In this document: in pieces, positions 35,845 to 44,744 of the stretch
How the letters are laid out: each line of letters starts with the position of its first letter
How positions within the stretch are numbered: the stretch's first letter is position 1
From: Mycolicibacterium hodleri
GTDB taxonomy: Bacteria; Actinomycetota; Actinomycetes; Mycobacteriales; Mycobacteriaceae
NCBI RefSeq assembly: GCF_025822245.1
Contig: NZ_JACKTL010000021.1
Location: 1 to 60,190 of the forward strand
Reading direction: 5' to 3'
DNA: 60,190 nucleotides
Notes under the pieces: generated by a model
What the model saw: only the letters and a program-made list of their open reading frames with translations
Told to the model about the DNA's origin: nothing
Database searches by the model: none
Made by a program: the position numbers and the translations under genes

Positions 35845-36519
35845 TTAACGGGCGCGGCGCGCCAGCCGCTCGGAGTCGCTGATCAGAACGCTCTTGCCCT
35901 CGAGACGGATCCACCCGCGGTGGGCGAAGTCGGCGAGCGCCTTGTTGACCGTCTCGCGCGAGGCGCCGACCAACTGGGCGATCTCTTCCTGGGTCAGGTC
36001 GTGCGTCACGCGAAGGGCGCCGCCCTCCTGGGTCCCGAAGCGCTGTGCGAGCTGCAGCAGCTGCTTGGCGACGCGGCCGGGCACGTCGGTGAAGATGAGG
36101 TCGGCGAGGTTGTTGTTGGTGCGACGCAGCCGGCGGGCCAGCACGCGCAGGAGTTGCTCGGCGATCTCGGGGCGGTCGGCGATCCACGCCCGCAACGCAT
36201 CACGGTCCATCGACACGGCGCGCACCTCGGTGATGGTGGTGGCGCTGGAGGTGCGGGGGCCGGGGTCGAAGATCGACAGCTCGCCGAACATGTCCGACGG
36301 TCCCATGATGGTGAGCAGATTCTCGCGGCCGTCCGGTGAGCGGCGGCCGATCTTCACCTTGCCGGAGATGATGATGTAGAGCCGATCGCCGGGCTCACCC
36401 TCGGCGAACACCGTGTGCCCACGGGGAAAGTCGACTGGCTGCAGCTGCTTGGTCAGCGCGGAGACCGCAGTCGGTTCCACTCCCTGGAAGATTCCGGCCC
36501 TCGCCAGGATCTCGTCCAC
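35845..36519 (-). CDS. crp: cAMP receptor protein Crp (Rv3676-like)
   Basis: A 224-residue CRP/FNR regulator, same length as the M. tuberculosis protein with the GTG at 36519 ([11 protein letters not shown]). The cyclic-nucleotide domain shows [20 protein letters not shown] and the cAMP cassette [19 protein letters not shown]. The HTH is [24 protein letters not shown]. It binds TGTGA-N6-TCACA-like sites and controls many genes. A Crp-like site occurs in this window in the Ms1 promoter at 54203-54218. Confidence 0.96.
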   Translation of the reverse strand: MDEILARAGIFQGVEPTAVSALTKQLQPVDFPRGHTVFAEGEPGDRLYIIISGKVKIGRRSPDGRENLLTIMGPSDMFGELSIFDPGPRTSSATTITEVRAVSMDRDALRAWIADRPEIAEQLLRVLARRLRRTNNNLADLIFTDVPGRVAKQLLQLAQRFGTQEGGALRVTHDLTQEEIAQLVGASRETVNKALADFAHRGWIRLEGKSVLISDSERLARRAR

Positions 36520-36616
36520 GTTGCCCCTTAACCCGTCGGAATATGACACCACGAAGGCCACCCTGCGTGGATGGCGAAATCAGTCTAAGCGTTGGTGCCT
36601 TCGCGACGTGCCAACG

Positions 36617-36940
36617 CTACACACGATAGGCGTGCCGAGTCGGCCGAAATTCGGTATTCGACTCGTGGGGGATGATCACCCGCGTCGGCAAACGCCGTGC
36701 TGAATTGGTGAATACGCTTTCCCGGCAGACGTCGTCGTACCCGTCGTCGAGCAGTTCGTAGGATACGACGGCACTGCCGCGCGCCGCCGGCTTGGCGCAG
36801 TCCGCCTTGGCCTGTTCGAGAAACGCGGTGACGTCCGCGGGGGACACGGTGTCGTCGTCCAAGCCGGCCTCCAAGCGGTCGAGCCCGAATGTCGCCAACA
36901 TCAGCAACACCGGGATGAACGCTACGAGCAACCAGGACAC
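36617..36940 (-). CDS. Small membrane-anchored protein (Rv3675-like)
   Basis: A 107-residue protein. One N-terminal membrane helix ([24 protein letters not shown]) anchors an extracytoplasmic domain with two cysteines (KADCAKPA and DDVCRESVF) that may form a disulfide. I chose the GTG at 36940; the open frame continues upstream across the nth promoter region without support. It is divergent from nth and upstream of crp on the same strand. Function unknown. Confidence 0.72.
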   Translation of the reverse strand: MSWLLVAFIPVLLMLATFGLDRLEAGLDDDTVSPADVTAFLEQAKADCAKPAARGSAVVSYELLDDGYDDVCRESVFTNSARRLPTRVIIPHESNTEFRPTRHAYRV

Positions 36941-37021
36941 ATGGCGAAGTAAACACGCCGAAGGTCTCGGTGGGATCACGAATTGCCACCGGTCCGCGCT
37001 TACACTTATCGGTTGGCTCAG

Positions 37022-37027
37022 TAGGCT
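37022..37027 (+). promoter_or_regulatory. Leaderless -10 box TAGGCT for nth
   Basis: TAGGCT, seven bases, then the GTG at 37035. Confidence 0.58.
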
Positions 37028-37034
37028 GACGTAC

Positions 37035-37799
37035 GTGGCAACGCGCGCAGTGGTGGCCCCCAAATCCGCCAAGTACGACAACGAAACTCACACCGGTCTG
37101 GTCCGGCGGGCACGGCGAATGAATCGCACGCTCTCCCAAGCGTTTCCGCACGTGTACTGCGAGCTCGACTTCACCAACCCGCTGGAGCTCGCCGTCGCGA
37201 CCATCCTGTCGGCCCAGAGCACCGACAAGGGGGTCAACCTGGCCACCCCGGCGCTGTTCGCGAAGTACCGGACGGCCGCCGACTATGCCGGTGCCGACCG
37301 CGAGGAGTTGGAGGCGCTGGTCCGCACCACGGGCTTCTACCGGAACAAGGCCAACTCACTGATCCGGCTGGGCCAGGAGTTGGTCGAACGGTTCGACGGG
37401 GAGGTGCCGCGGACGCTCGACGAGCTGGTGACGCTGCCCGGCATCGGCCGCAAGACCGCCAACGTCATCCTCGGAAACGCCTTCGACATCCCGGGCATCA
37501 CCGTCGACACCCACTTCGGCCGACTGGTGCGCCGGTGGCGGTGGACCGAGCTCGAGGATCCGGTGAAGGTCGAGTTCGCGATCGCCGACCTCATCCCGCG
37601 CAAGGAGTGGACGCTCCTCAGTCACCGCGTGATCTTCCACGGCCGCCGGGTGTGTCACGCCAAGAAGCCCGCCTGCGGCGTGTGCGTGTTGGCCAAGGAC
37701 TGCCCGTCGTTCGGGCTCGGCCCGACCGATCCGCTGGCCGCCGCCGCATTGGTGAAGGGCCCCGAGACCGAACACCTGCTGGCACTGGCCGGTCTGTAG
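37035..37799 (+). CDS. nth: Endonuclease III (DNA glycosylase/AP lyase)
   Basis: A 254-residue base-excision repair enzyme that removes oxidised pyrimidines and nicks the AP site. The helix-hairpin-helix contains [17 protein letters not shown] with the catalytic lysine; the catalytic aspartate is in [10 protein letters not shown]. The [4Fe-4S] loop has four cysteines ([20 protein letters not shown]). The GTG at 37035 ([10 protein letters not shown]) follows a leaderless-type box. The thioredoxin-like gene starts 15 bases downstream, and the unit may continue to marP. Confidence 0.95.
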   Translation: MATRAVVAPKSAKYDNETHTGLVRRARRMNRTLSQAFPHVYCELDFTNPLELAVATILSAQSTDKGVNLATPALFAKYRTAADYAGADREELEALVRTTGFYRNKANSLIRLGQELVERFDGEVPRTLDELVTLPGIGRKTANVILGNAFDIPGITVDTHFGRLVRRWRWTELEDPVKVEFAIADLIPRKEWTLLSHRVIFHGRRVCHAKKPACGVCVLAKDCPSFGLGPTDPLAAAALVKGPETEHLLALAGL

Positions 37800-37814
37800 A
37801 GCCTGCCGGACTTC

Positions 37815-38471
37815 ATGCGCGCATCCACCCGATGGACCGTGGCGGGACTGGTCGTCGTCGTCGCCCTGGTGGTCGCGTTGTGGCGCGAGATGGGGGCCGA
37901 GGACCCGGCCGGCGACACCGGCGGTGGTCTGTCCGCGAGCGCCGCCAGGGAGCACCGTGACGCCGACACCGCGGCGGCGCTGGCGGGCCCGCGCGCGAAG
38001 GCAGACTTGCCGCCGTGCCCGGCGCCGTCGAGCGGCCCGGGTCCCGCGGCCTTGACCGGCGTCGTCGTCGAGTGCGCCGCCGACGGCAGTCGCGCGGACG
38101 TCGGTGCCCTCGTCGCGGGCCGCAACGTGGTGCTCAACCTGTGGGCCTACTGGTGTGGGCCGTGCGCCGACGAACTGCCCGCGATGGCGGAGTACCAGCG
38201 GCGGATGGGACCGGCCGTGACGGTGCTGACCGTGCACCAGGACGAGAACGAGACCGCCGCGCTGCTGCGCCTGGCCGAACTCGGCGTCAGGCTTCCGACC
38301 CTGCAGGACGGTCGACGGCTCGTCGCGGCCGCCCTGCAGGTGCCCAACGTCATGCCCGCCACCGTCGTGCTGCGCTCGGACGGTACGGTGGCCAAAATCC
38401 TGCCGCGTGCGTTCACCAGCGCCGATGAGATCGCAGCAGCGGTGAATCCAGCGATGGGAGTGCGCGGTTGA
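37815..38471 (+). CDS. Membrane-anchored thioredoxin-like protein (Rv3673c-like)
   Basis: A 218-residue protein with an N-terminal membrane helix (WTVAGLVVVVALVVALW), a low-complexity linker, and a TlpA/ResA-type thioredoxin domain with active site WAYWCGPCADELPAM near residue 115. The cis-proline region is NVMPATVVL. It likely works outside the membrane in disulfide reduction or exchange. A further cysteine pair (LPPCPAPS and VVECAADG) precedes the active site. The stop overlaps the CoA pyrophosphatase start as TTGA. Confidence 0.9.
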   Translation: MRASTRWTVAGLVVVVALVVALWREMGAEDPAGDTGGGLSASAAREHRDADTAAALAGPRAKADLPPCPAPSSGPGPAALTGVVVECAADGSRADVGALVAGRNVVLNLWAYWCGPCADELPAMAEYQRRMGPAVTVLTVHQDENETAALLRLAELGVRLPTLQDGRRLVAAALQVPNVMPATVVLRSDGTVAKILPRAFTSADEIAAAVNPAMGVRG

Positions 38472-39259
38472 TCTCCAACGGTGACGGGGGACCCCCTGCT
38501 GCCCTCGATGCCGCAGCAGCCCCGTCCTGGCTAGCGCCGCTGCTCGACAACGTCGCCGACGTGCCCCGCGCCTACCGCGAGCGGGTGCCCGCCGACGTGC
38601 TCGCCGCCATCACGGTCGCCAACACCGCGGCCACGTTGACCGGAACCAAGCGTGACGCCGCGGTCCTGGTGCTGTTCTCCGGGCCGTTCGACTCACCGTC
38701 GGGTGGTGTGCCGCCCGACGCCGACCTGCTGCTCACCGTTCGGGCGTCCACGTTGCGCCAGCACGCCGGCCAGGCCGCCTTTCCCGGCGGAGCCGCCGAT
38801 CCCGGTGACGGCGGTCCCGTCGGCACCGCGCTCCGCGAGGCCAACGAGGAGACCGGCGTCGACGTGACGCGGTTGCAGCCCCTCGCCACGCTCGACCGGA
38901 TGTTCATCCCGCCGTCGGGCTTCCACGTCGTGCCCGTGCTGGCCTATTCACCCGACCCCGGCCCGGTCGGCGTCGTCGACGAGAGCGAGACGGCGATCGT
39001 CGCCCGCGTTCCCGTCCGTGCCTTCGTCAACCCCGAGAACCGGCTGATGGTGTACCGCAAAGAAAACACCACCCGGTTCGCCGGGCCGGCGTTCAAGCTC
39101 AACCAGATGCTGGTCTGGGGTTTCACCGGCCAGGTGATCTCGGCGATTCTCGACGTCGCCGGCTGGGCGCAGCCGTGGGACACCGACGACGTGCGCGAAC
39201 TCGACGTGGCAATGGCGCTCGTCGGCGGCGGCACCGATTACCGTGAGGGCCCACAATGA
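38468..39259 (+). CDS. NUDIX CoA pyrophosphatase-like hydrolase (Rv3672c-like)
   Basis: A 263-residue NUDIX hydrolase of the CoA/acyl-CoA diphosphatase group. The CoA-specific segment LLTVRASTLRQHAGQAAFPGG precedes the NUDIX box ending ALREANEETGV; the spacing and the GGAADPGD form are those of this subfamily. It would cleave CoA to phosphopantetheine and 3',5'-ADP. The TTG start overlaps the upstream stop and the stop overlaps marP as ATGA, so three genes are coupled. Confidence 0.88.
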   Translation: MISNGDGGPPAALDAAAAPSWLAPLLDNVADVPRAYRERVPADVLAAITVANTAATLTGTKRDAAVLVLFSGPFDSPSGGVPPDADLLLTVRASTLRQHAGQAAFPGGAADPGDGGPVGTALREANEETGVDVTRLQPLATLDRMFIPPSGFHVVPVLAYSPDPGPVGVVDESETAIVARVPVRAFVNPENRLMVYRKENTTRFAGPAFKLNQMLVWGFTGQVISAILDVAGWAQPWDTDDVRELDVAMALVGGGTDYREGPQ

Positions 39260-40443
39260 CTTCGTCGCAGTGGCTCGATCTGGCCGTCCTCGCCATCGCC
39301 TTCGTCGCCGCCATCTCCGGTTGGCGGTCCGGGGCACTTGGCTCGTTGCTGTCCTTCGTCGGGGTGATCCTCGGCGCCGTGGCAGGTGTGCTGCTGGCGC
39401 CGCACGTCGTCGGTCACGTCGACGGGGCGCGGACCAAGCTGTTCGTGGCACTGTTCCTGATCCTCGGGCTCGTCGTGATCGGTGAGATCGCCGGCGTCGT
39501 GCTCGGCAGGGCGGTGCGCGGCGCGATCCGCAACGGCGGGTTGCGCACCATGGACTCCGTGGTCGGCGTGGCGCTGCAGCTGGTCGCGGTCCTGGTGGCG
39601 GCCTGGTTGCTCGCCACCCCGCTCACGTCCTCCGATCAGCCCAATCTCGCAGCGGCCGTTCGTGGTTCGCGCGTGCTGTCGACGGTCGACCAGGCTGCGC
39701 CGGCCTGGTTGAAGCGGGTCCCGACCCGGTTGTCGTCGCTCCTGGACACCTCAGGGCTGCCCGACGTGCTGCAGCCGTTCGGCCGGACCCCGATCGTCAA
39801 CGTCGACGCGCCGGACGCCGCCCTGGCGACCGACCCCGTCGTCGCGGCCACCCAGCCCAGTGTGCTGAAGATCCGCGGCGTGGCCACCAGCTGCCAAAAG
39901 GTGCTCGAGGGCAGCGGTTTCGTCGTCGCGCCCAATCGGGTCATGTCCAACGCGCACGTGGTGGCGGGCTCGGAGAGCGTGACCGTCGAATCCGAAGGGA
40001 AGACCTACGACGCGACGGTCGTGTCGTACGACCCGAACGCCGACATCTCCATCCTCGACGTGCCCGACCTTCCGGCGAAGCCACTGGAGTTCGACATGCA
40101 GGAGGCGGCGACGGGCACCGACGCGTTGGTGATGGGGTATCCCGGCGGCGGTGAGTTCACCGCGACACCCGGTCGGATCCGCGAGATCATCCAGCTCAAC
40201 GGGCCGGACATCTATCACACGACGACGGTCACCCGCGAGGTGTACACCATCAGGGGCACTGTCCGCCAGGGCAATTCGGGTGGTCCGTTGATCGACAAGG
40301 ACGGCAAGGTGCTCGGTGTGGTGTTCGGCGCGGCGGTCGACGACGCGGACACCGGCTTCGTGCTCACCTCCACCGAGGTGGAGAAGCAGATGGCGAAGGT
40401 CGGCAACACCCAGCGGGTGTCCACCGACACCTGCATCTCCTAG
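39256..40443 (+). CDS. marP: Membrane serine protease MarP
   Basis: A 395-residue periplasmic protease. Four N-terminal membrane helices of CvpA type (residues 8-120) are followed by a chymotrypsin-like domain with the triad His234 (NAHVVAG), Asp263 (NADISILDV) and Ser341 (QGNSGGPLID). Cysteines near residues 214 (ATSCQKV) and 393 (DTCIS) can form the structural disulfide known in this family. In M. tuberculosis MarP is needed for acid resistance and processes the peptidoglycan hydrolase RipA and PonA2. The ATG overlaps the NUDIX stop. Confidence 0.95.
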   Translation: MTSSQWLDLAVLAIAFVAAISGWRSGALGSLLSFVGVILGAVAGVLLAPHVVGHVDGARTKLFVALFLILGLVVIGEIAGVVLGRAVRGAIRNGGLRTMDSVVGVALQLVAVLVAAWLLATPLTSSDQPNLAAAVRGSRVLSTVDQAAPAWLKRVPTRLSSLLDTSGLPDVLQPFGRTPIVNVDAPDAALATDPVVAATQPSVLKIRGVATSCQKVLEGSGFVVAPNRVMSNAHVVAGSESVTVESEGKTYDATVVSYDPNADISILDVPDLPAKPLEFDMQEAATGTDALVMGYPGGGEFTATPGRIREIIQLNGPDIYHTTTVTREVYTIRGTVRQGNSGGPLIDKDGKVLGVVFGAAVDDADTGFVLTSTEVEKQMAKVGNTQRVSTDTCIS

Positions 40444-40445
40444 CG

Positions 40446-41423
40446 TCAGGCGCCGTTGACGTCGGCGAGGAACCTGGTCAGCTGCTCGTTGACGAGCTCG
40501 GGATTCTCCTCGTGGGCGAAATGTCCCGACCCGGCGATGGACACGTACCGCCCGTGCGGGACCAGTCGCTGCGTGCGGCGCACCGGATCGGCGAGCACGT
40601 AGGGGTCGGCGTCGCCGCGCATGTGGAGCACGGGCACCGACAGCGGCCGCTTCATCGAGCGCATGAAGCGGCGTCCCTCCCCGCGGAGCTGGCTGCGGAC
40701 GGCCCAGCGCTGGTACTCCAGCGCGGAGTGCGCCGCCGACGGGATCTGGATCGCCCGGCGCAGGTACCGGATCGTCTCGGAGAAATCCTGTGAGACAAGC
40801 CAATTCGCGCCGGCTCGGCTGCGGACCACCACCTCGAGCTCGGCGGCGTCGTCACGCGTCAGCGACCGCTCCGGCCAGACGGGCACCTGATAGCGCATCA
40901 TCCACGGCAGCAGTGCCATGCCCTGATCGCGACGGGTCAACGCCGACGCGCGCAGCGCGACCGGATGCGGCGAGCTGACCACGGCGATGGAGCGCACCAC
41001 CCGCGGGTGCAGCACCGAGGTGGCCCAGCACACCAGTCCGCCGTCGGCGTGCCCGACCAGCGTCGCGGTCTCGTGCCCGAGCGCGCGCACCAGGCCCGCG
41101 GTGTCCCCGGCCAGCGTCCAGCCGTCGTAGCCGCGCGGCGGCTTGTCGCTGCCGCCGTACCCCCGCAGGTCGACCGCCACCACCCGTGCCCCCCGAAGTC
41201 CGCGGAGCTGGTGGCGCCAGGACCACCAGAACGACCCGAAGCCGTGCAGGAGGATGACCAACGGTTGCTCGGCGGAGCGGTCTGCGTCGTCGCTCGTCGG
41301 GTTCGCCTCGACGACGTGAAAGCGGATTCCGTTGGCGTGCACGTCCATGTGCCGCCACGGGCCCGCGATGCGCGTGACCGACGGATCGGGGGGCGGCTGT
41401 TTGATACCGCCGCTCCGGATCAC
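40446..41423 (-). CDS. ephE: Alpha/beta hydrolase, epoxide hydrolase EphE-like (Rv3670)
   Basis: A 325-residue alpha/beta hydrolase. The oxyanion motif is LLHGFGSFWWSW near residue 57, the nucleophile is the aspartate in LVGHADGGLV near 122, and the catalytic histidine is in GSGHFAHEE near 300. The Asp nucleophile fits epoxide hydrolases. The GTG overlaps the stop of the upstream holin-like gene as TAGTG. It converges on marP with two bases between. The physiological substrate is unknown; epoxidised lipids are likely for the family. Confidence 0.88.
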   Translation of the reverse strand: MIRSGGIKQPPPDPSVTRIAGPWRHMDVHANGIRFHVVEANPTSDDADRSAEQPLVILLHGFGSFWWSWRHQLRGLRGARVVAVDLRGYGGSDKPPRGYDGWTLAGDTAGLVRALGHETATLVGHADGGLVCWATSVLHPRVVRSIAVVSSPHPVALRASALTRRDQGMALLPWMMRYQVPVWPERSLTRDDAAELEVVVRSRAGANWLVSQDFSETIRYLRRAIQIPSAAHSALEYQRWAVRSQLRGEGRRFMRSMKRPLSVPVLHMRGDADPYVLADPVRRTQRLVPHGRYVSIAGSGHFAHEENPELVNEQLTRFLADVNGA

Positions 41424-41923
41424 TACCAGCCGGAGGGATCTGCCGTCGGCGCGTCCGGCTTTGCCGGGGTCTTGTCGCCGCCGGGCACCAGCGCGACCCG
41501 CGCCTCCTTGACCGATTGGATGGTCTTCTGTGGGCCCCTGATCCGGCGGACCTTCAGGTAGCCGAGGAACGCCAGCGCGCCGGTCGTCAGCAGCATCAGG
41601 CCGAAGACGATCAGGTCCGCCGCCCACTTCTGCAACCACAGGTCCAACAGGTCCGCGACGAAGAAGAAGAAGAAGAACGTCGAGTAGAACAGGACGACGA
41701 GGGCGAGGACGAAGTAGACGCTACCCGTCAGGCCCTTCTTGACGTCCCGAGTGATCTCGGCGCGCGCCAATTCCACCTCGGCACGCACCAGCGTGGACAT
41801 CTGCGCCGTCGCATCCTTGACCAGGTCGCCCACGGAGGGGTCGGGCTTCGGTGCGTGCGGATCCACCAATGGAATCGAGGTCACCGTCGTCGGAACGCCG
41901 CTCTTGCGGTCGCCATTGCTCAC
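41423..41923 (-). CDS. Phage holin superfamily III / Act_hydrophob-like membrane protein (Rv3669)
   Basis: A 166-residue protein with two adjacent membrane helices near residues 75-135 (VYFVLALVVLFYSTFFFFFFVADLL and LIVFGLMLLTTGALAFLGYL). The N-terminal segment DPSVGDLVKDATAQMSTLVRAEVELARAEI is typical of this family. I chose the GTG at 41923, eight bases after GGGGAGGA; another GTG at 41929 is too close to that site. It is coupled to the ephE gene. The biological role is unclear; the family name does not imply phage origin. Confidence 0.83.
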   Translation of the reverse strand: MSNGDRKSGVPTTVTSIPLVDPHAPKPDPSVGDLVKDATAQMSTLVRAEVELARAEITRDVKKGLTGSVYFVLALVVLFYSTFFFFFFVADLLDLWLQKWAADLIVFGLMLLTTGALAFLGYLKVRRIRGPQKTIQSVKEARVALVPGGDKTPAKPDAPTADPSGW

Positions 41924-42070
41924 GGACACGTCCTCCCCGTTCGATGTACAGTCCCGCAGTTCATGGGGTTCGGCGCCCATGTTGCCATGTCGCGGCCCGT
42001 GCAACGATTCCGGCCGACGTTAGACTGGCGGCGCTTGGCCGTCGGCCGGGGCAGTGCCGGAGGAGGTTTC

Positions 42071-42796
42071 TTGCAGTTCGTACGAAGTCATCGGAGTCAG
42101 TTCGTCCTGTCCGCACTCTTCGTCGTCCTGGTAGCCGCCCTCACCACACCGCACCCCGCGGTCTCCCACGCCGAGGACAAGGTGGTCCTCGGGGGTGGGT
42201 CGGGAATCGTGATAGACGGCGACACCTTCTGCACCCTGACCACCATCGGCAACGACTCCAAGGGCAACCTGATCGGCTTCACCTCCGCGCACTGCGGAGG
42301 GCCCGGCGCGCAGGTCGCTTCCGAGCGCGCCCAGTCCAGCGGCGTCGTCGGCACGATGGTCGCGGGCAACGACGGTCTCGACTACGCCGTGATCCAGTTC
42401 GACCCCGCGAAGGTGCAGCCGGTCAACTCGATCGACGGCTTCGAGATCGACGGCCTCGGACCCGATCCGGTGTTCGGTGAGAACGCCTGCAAGCTCGGCC
42501 GCACGACGGGCCAGTCGTGCGGCGTCACGTGGGGTCCGGGCGACAAGCCCGGCACCATCCTCAACCAGGTCTGCGGCCAGCCCGGCGACTCGGGTGCCCC
42601 GGTCACGGTGAACAACATGCTGGTCGGCATGATCCACGGCGCCTTCAGCGAGGACCTGCCGACGTGCGTGGTGAAGTTCGTCCCGCTGCACACCCCGGCG
42701 GTCACCATGTCGATGACCGCGGTGCTGGCCGACATCAACGCGAAGAACCGACCGGGCTCGGGTTTCGTCCCGGTCGGTGCCGCGCCGTCGGCCTAG
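42071..42796 (+). CDS. Secreted trypsin-like serine protease (Rv3668c-like)
   Basis: A 241-residue exported protease. The signal peptide is residues 1-34 (SQFVLSALFVVLVAALTTPHPAVSHA). The S1 triad is visible: His in GFTSAHCGG, Asp in GLDYAVIQF, and Ser in GQPGDSGAPVTV. Five cysteines are present, including pairs around the His and Ser. The TTG at 42071 follows AGGAGG by four bases. The stop codon overlaps that of the convergent monooxygenase gene within CTAG. The target is unknown. Confidence 0.87.
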   Translation: MQFVRSHRSQFVLSALFVVLVAALTTPHPAVSHAEDKVVLGGGSGIVIDGDTFCTLTTIGNDSKGNLIGFTSAHCGGPGAQVASERAQSSGVVGTMVAGNDGLDYAVIQFDPAKVQPVNSIDGFEIDGLGPDPVFGENACKLGRTTGQSCGVTWGPGDKPGTILNQVCGQPGDSGAPVTVNNMLVGMIHGAFSEDLPTCVVKFVPLHTPAVTMSMTAVLADINAKNRPGSGFVPVGAAPSA

Positions 42797-44628
42797 CTCA
42801 GGTGATGGACGTCCTGTAGCCCGTACACCGGGGTGGGCAGGCCTTCGTGGCGTGCCTTGAGCTGCAGGGCCAGATACAACGAATAGTGCCGGGACTGATG
42901 CAGATTCCCGCCGTGGAACCACAGGTTCTCCTGCTGCGTCGGCTTCCACATGTTGCGCTGCTCGCCCTCCCACGGGCCCGGGTCCTTCGTCGTCCCGCTT
43001 CCCAGACCCCAGACCTTGCCGACCTTGTCGGCGACGTCCTGGCCGATGAGGTCGGCCGCCCAGCCGTTCATCGAGCCGTACCCGGTGGCGTAGACCACGA
43101 CGTCGGCGGGCAGCACCGTGCCGTCGGTGAGCACCACCGCGTCCTCGGTGAGCTTCTCGACCTGACCGTGGGCCAGCTTGATGGTGCCGTCGGCGACCAG
43201 GTCGCAGGCACCGACGTCGATGTAGTAGCCCGACCCGCGGCGCAGGTACTTCATGAAGAGGCCGGAATCGTCGTCGCCCCAATCCAATTCGAAGCCGGCG
43301 GCGGTCAGCCGGTCGTAGAACTCCTTGTCGCGCTCGCGGATGGCGTCGTAGATCGGAATCTGGAACTCGTGCATGATCTTGTACGGCAGCGAGGCGAACG
43401 TCAGATCGGCCTTCTCGGTCGTCATGCCCGACGCCACGGCCCGCTCCGAGTAGAGGTCGCCGAGGCCGATCTCCATCAGGGAGTCCGACTTCACGATGTG
43501 GGTCGAGGAACGCTGCACCATCGTGGTGTCCACGCCGTTCTCGACGAGCGCCTTGCAGATGTCGTGCGCCGAATTGTTGGACCCGATCACCACGGCGCGC
43601 TTGCCGACGTAGCCGTCGGGGCCGGGGTGGGCGCTGGAGTGGTGCTGCTCGCCGCGGAACACGTCCTGACCGGGCAGCGTCGGAATGCTGGGCTTGCCGG
43701 ACATGCCGGTGGCCAGCACCAGCTGCGTGGGATGCAGCGTCAACCGCTCCCCGTCGCGGTTGATCTCGACGGTCCACTGCTTTTCGGCCTCGTCGAAGGA
43801 GGCGGACAGGCACGTGGTCTTCGACCAGTACGGGACCTCCATGACCCTGGTGTAGAACTCGAGCCAGTCGCCGATCTTGTCCTTGGGCGCGAACACCGGC
43901 CAGTTCTGCGGGAAGGGCATGTACGGCAGGTGGTCGTACCAGACCGGGTCGTGCAGGCACAGCGACTTGTAGCGCTTGCGCCACTGGTCGCCCGGGCGTT
44001 CGTGCCTGTCGACGACGATCGCGGGCACGCCGAGCTGGCGCAGCCGCGCGCCGAGGGCGATGCCGCCCTGGCCGCCGCCGACCACCAGGGCGTAGGGCTG
44101 CTCGCTGCGGCCCAGGGCCCGTTCTTCGTCCGCGCGCTTCTCCGCCCACGACCGGGTGTCGGCGTCGGAGCCGTGCACGGCGCCCAGCACCCGGGTCACG
44201 CCCTTGCGCTCCTCGTAGCCCTTGAGCTCCTGCATCGCCGTCAGCAGGGTCCACGCCAGGTCGTTCCCGTCGGCGCCGGTCTTCAGGCGCAGGTGCCCGG
44301 TGCCGCGGCCCACCGCGGTCTCGAACTCGATGAACGCGCTGGCGACGTCCCCGTCGGCGGTGGGTTCCTCACGCGTGCGGAACCCCGACGGGCTGGTCTC
44401 GGCAAGCCGCGCGGTCAGCATGTCCGCGACGCCGTCGCGACCCTCGACGGTCTTGAGGTTCCAGGTGAAGGAGACCAGGTCGCGCCAGAAGCAGTCGACG
44501 GCGAACATCGCCACCACCCGCTCGACGTCGCGCACCGCCAGGGCCGCCTCGAAGTCGGCGAGCCACGCGTCGACGCGGGCCTGGGGCGAGAGGGCCGCGG
44601 AGGCCGGCTTTTCAATCGTGTCAGTCAT
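42793..44628 (-). CDS. Flavin-containing monooxygenase with N-terminal SnoaL-like domain
   Basis: A 611-residue protein. Residues 15-140 resemble a SnoaL/NTF2-like domain (AWLADFEAALAVRDVERVVAMFAVDCFWRDLVSFTW). A class B flavoprotein monooxygenase follows: FAD motif VVGGGQGGIALGARL near 183, NADPH motif VVIGSNNSAHDIC near 363, and an FxGxxxH signature (FRGEQHHSSAH) whose last position is His instead of the usual Tyr or Trp. Such enzymes oxygenate ketones (Baeyer-Villiger), amines or sulfur. It is divergent from the butanediol-type dehydrogenase with GTTGCA repeats between them. A Baeyer-Villiger role on acetoin or diacetyl is my inference from neighbours. Confidence 0.85.
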   Translation of the reverse strand: MTDTIEKPASAALSPQARVDAWLADFEAALAVRDVERVVAMFAVDCFWRDLVSFTWNLKTVEGRDGVADMLTARLAETSPSGFRTREEPTADGDVASAFIEFETAVGRGTGHLRLKTGADGNDLAWTLLTAMQELKGYEERKGVTRVLGAVHGSDADTRSWAEKRADEERALGRSEQPYALVVGGGQGGIALGARLRQLGVPAIVVDRHERPGDQWRKRYKSLCLHDPVWYDHLPYMPFPQNWPVFAPKDKIGDWLEFYTRVMEVPYWSKTTCLSASFDEAEKQWTVEINRDGERLTLHPTQLVLATGMSGKPSIPTLPGQDVFRGEQHHSSAHPGPDGYVGKRAVVIGSNNSAHDICKALVENGVDTTMVQRSSTHIVKSDSLMEIGLGDLYSERAVASGMTTEKADLTFASLPYKIMHEFQIPIYDAIRERDKEFYDRLTAAGFELDWGDDDSGLFMKYLRRGSGYYIDVGACDLVADGTIKLAHGQVEKLTEDAVVLTDGTVLPADVVVYATGYGSMNGWAADLIGQDVADKVGKVWGLGSGTTKDPGPWEGEQRNMWKPTQQENLWFHGGNLHQSRHYSLYLALQLKARHEGLPTPVYGLQDVHHLS

Positions 44629-44667
44629 GTGACTCAGAGCACACCACGGCGGGCACCCGGCGCAAGG

Positions 44668-44707
44668 GTTGCAGCGGGTTGCACGCGGGGATGCAACGGA
44701 GTGCAAC
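44668..44707. promoter_or_regulatory. Symmetric operator array GTTGCA x2 / TGCAAC x2
   Basis: GTTGCA at 44668 and 44678, then TGCAAC at 44692 and 44702. The layout is GTTGCA-N4-GTTGCA-N8-TGCAAC-N4-TGCAAC, a palindromic array with 10-base helical repeat in each half. It sits in the shared control region between the monooxygenase (start 44628) and the dehydrogenase (start 44745). A related direct repeat occurs upstream of the aldehyde dehydrogenase gene. Confidence 0.75.
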
Positions 44708-44744
44708 TCTTTCGGACGTGGTCCGCGTCACATAGACATGGCCC

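Noticed and set aside
38468..39259. NUDIX box apparently lacking the first glutamate
   Set aside because: The GGAADPGD form is normal for the CoA pyrophosphatase subfamily, so it is not a defect.
41423..41923. Phage holin-like protein as a prophage remnant
   Set aside because: The gene sits in the conserved ephE-marP neighbourhood, is coupled to ephE and has no phage genes around it.
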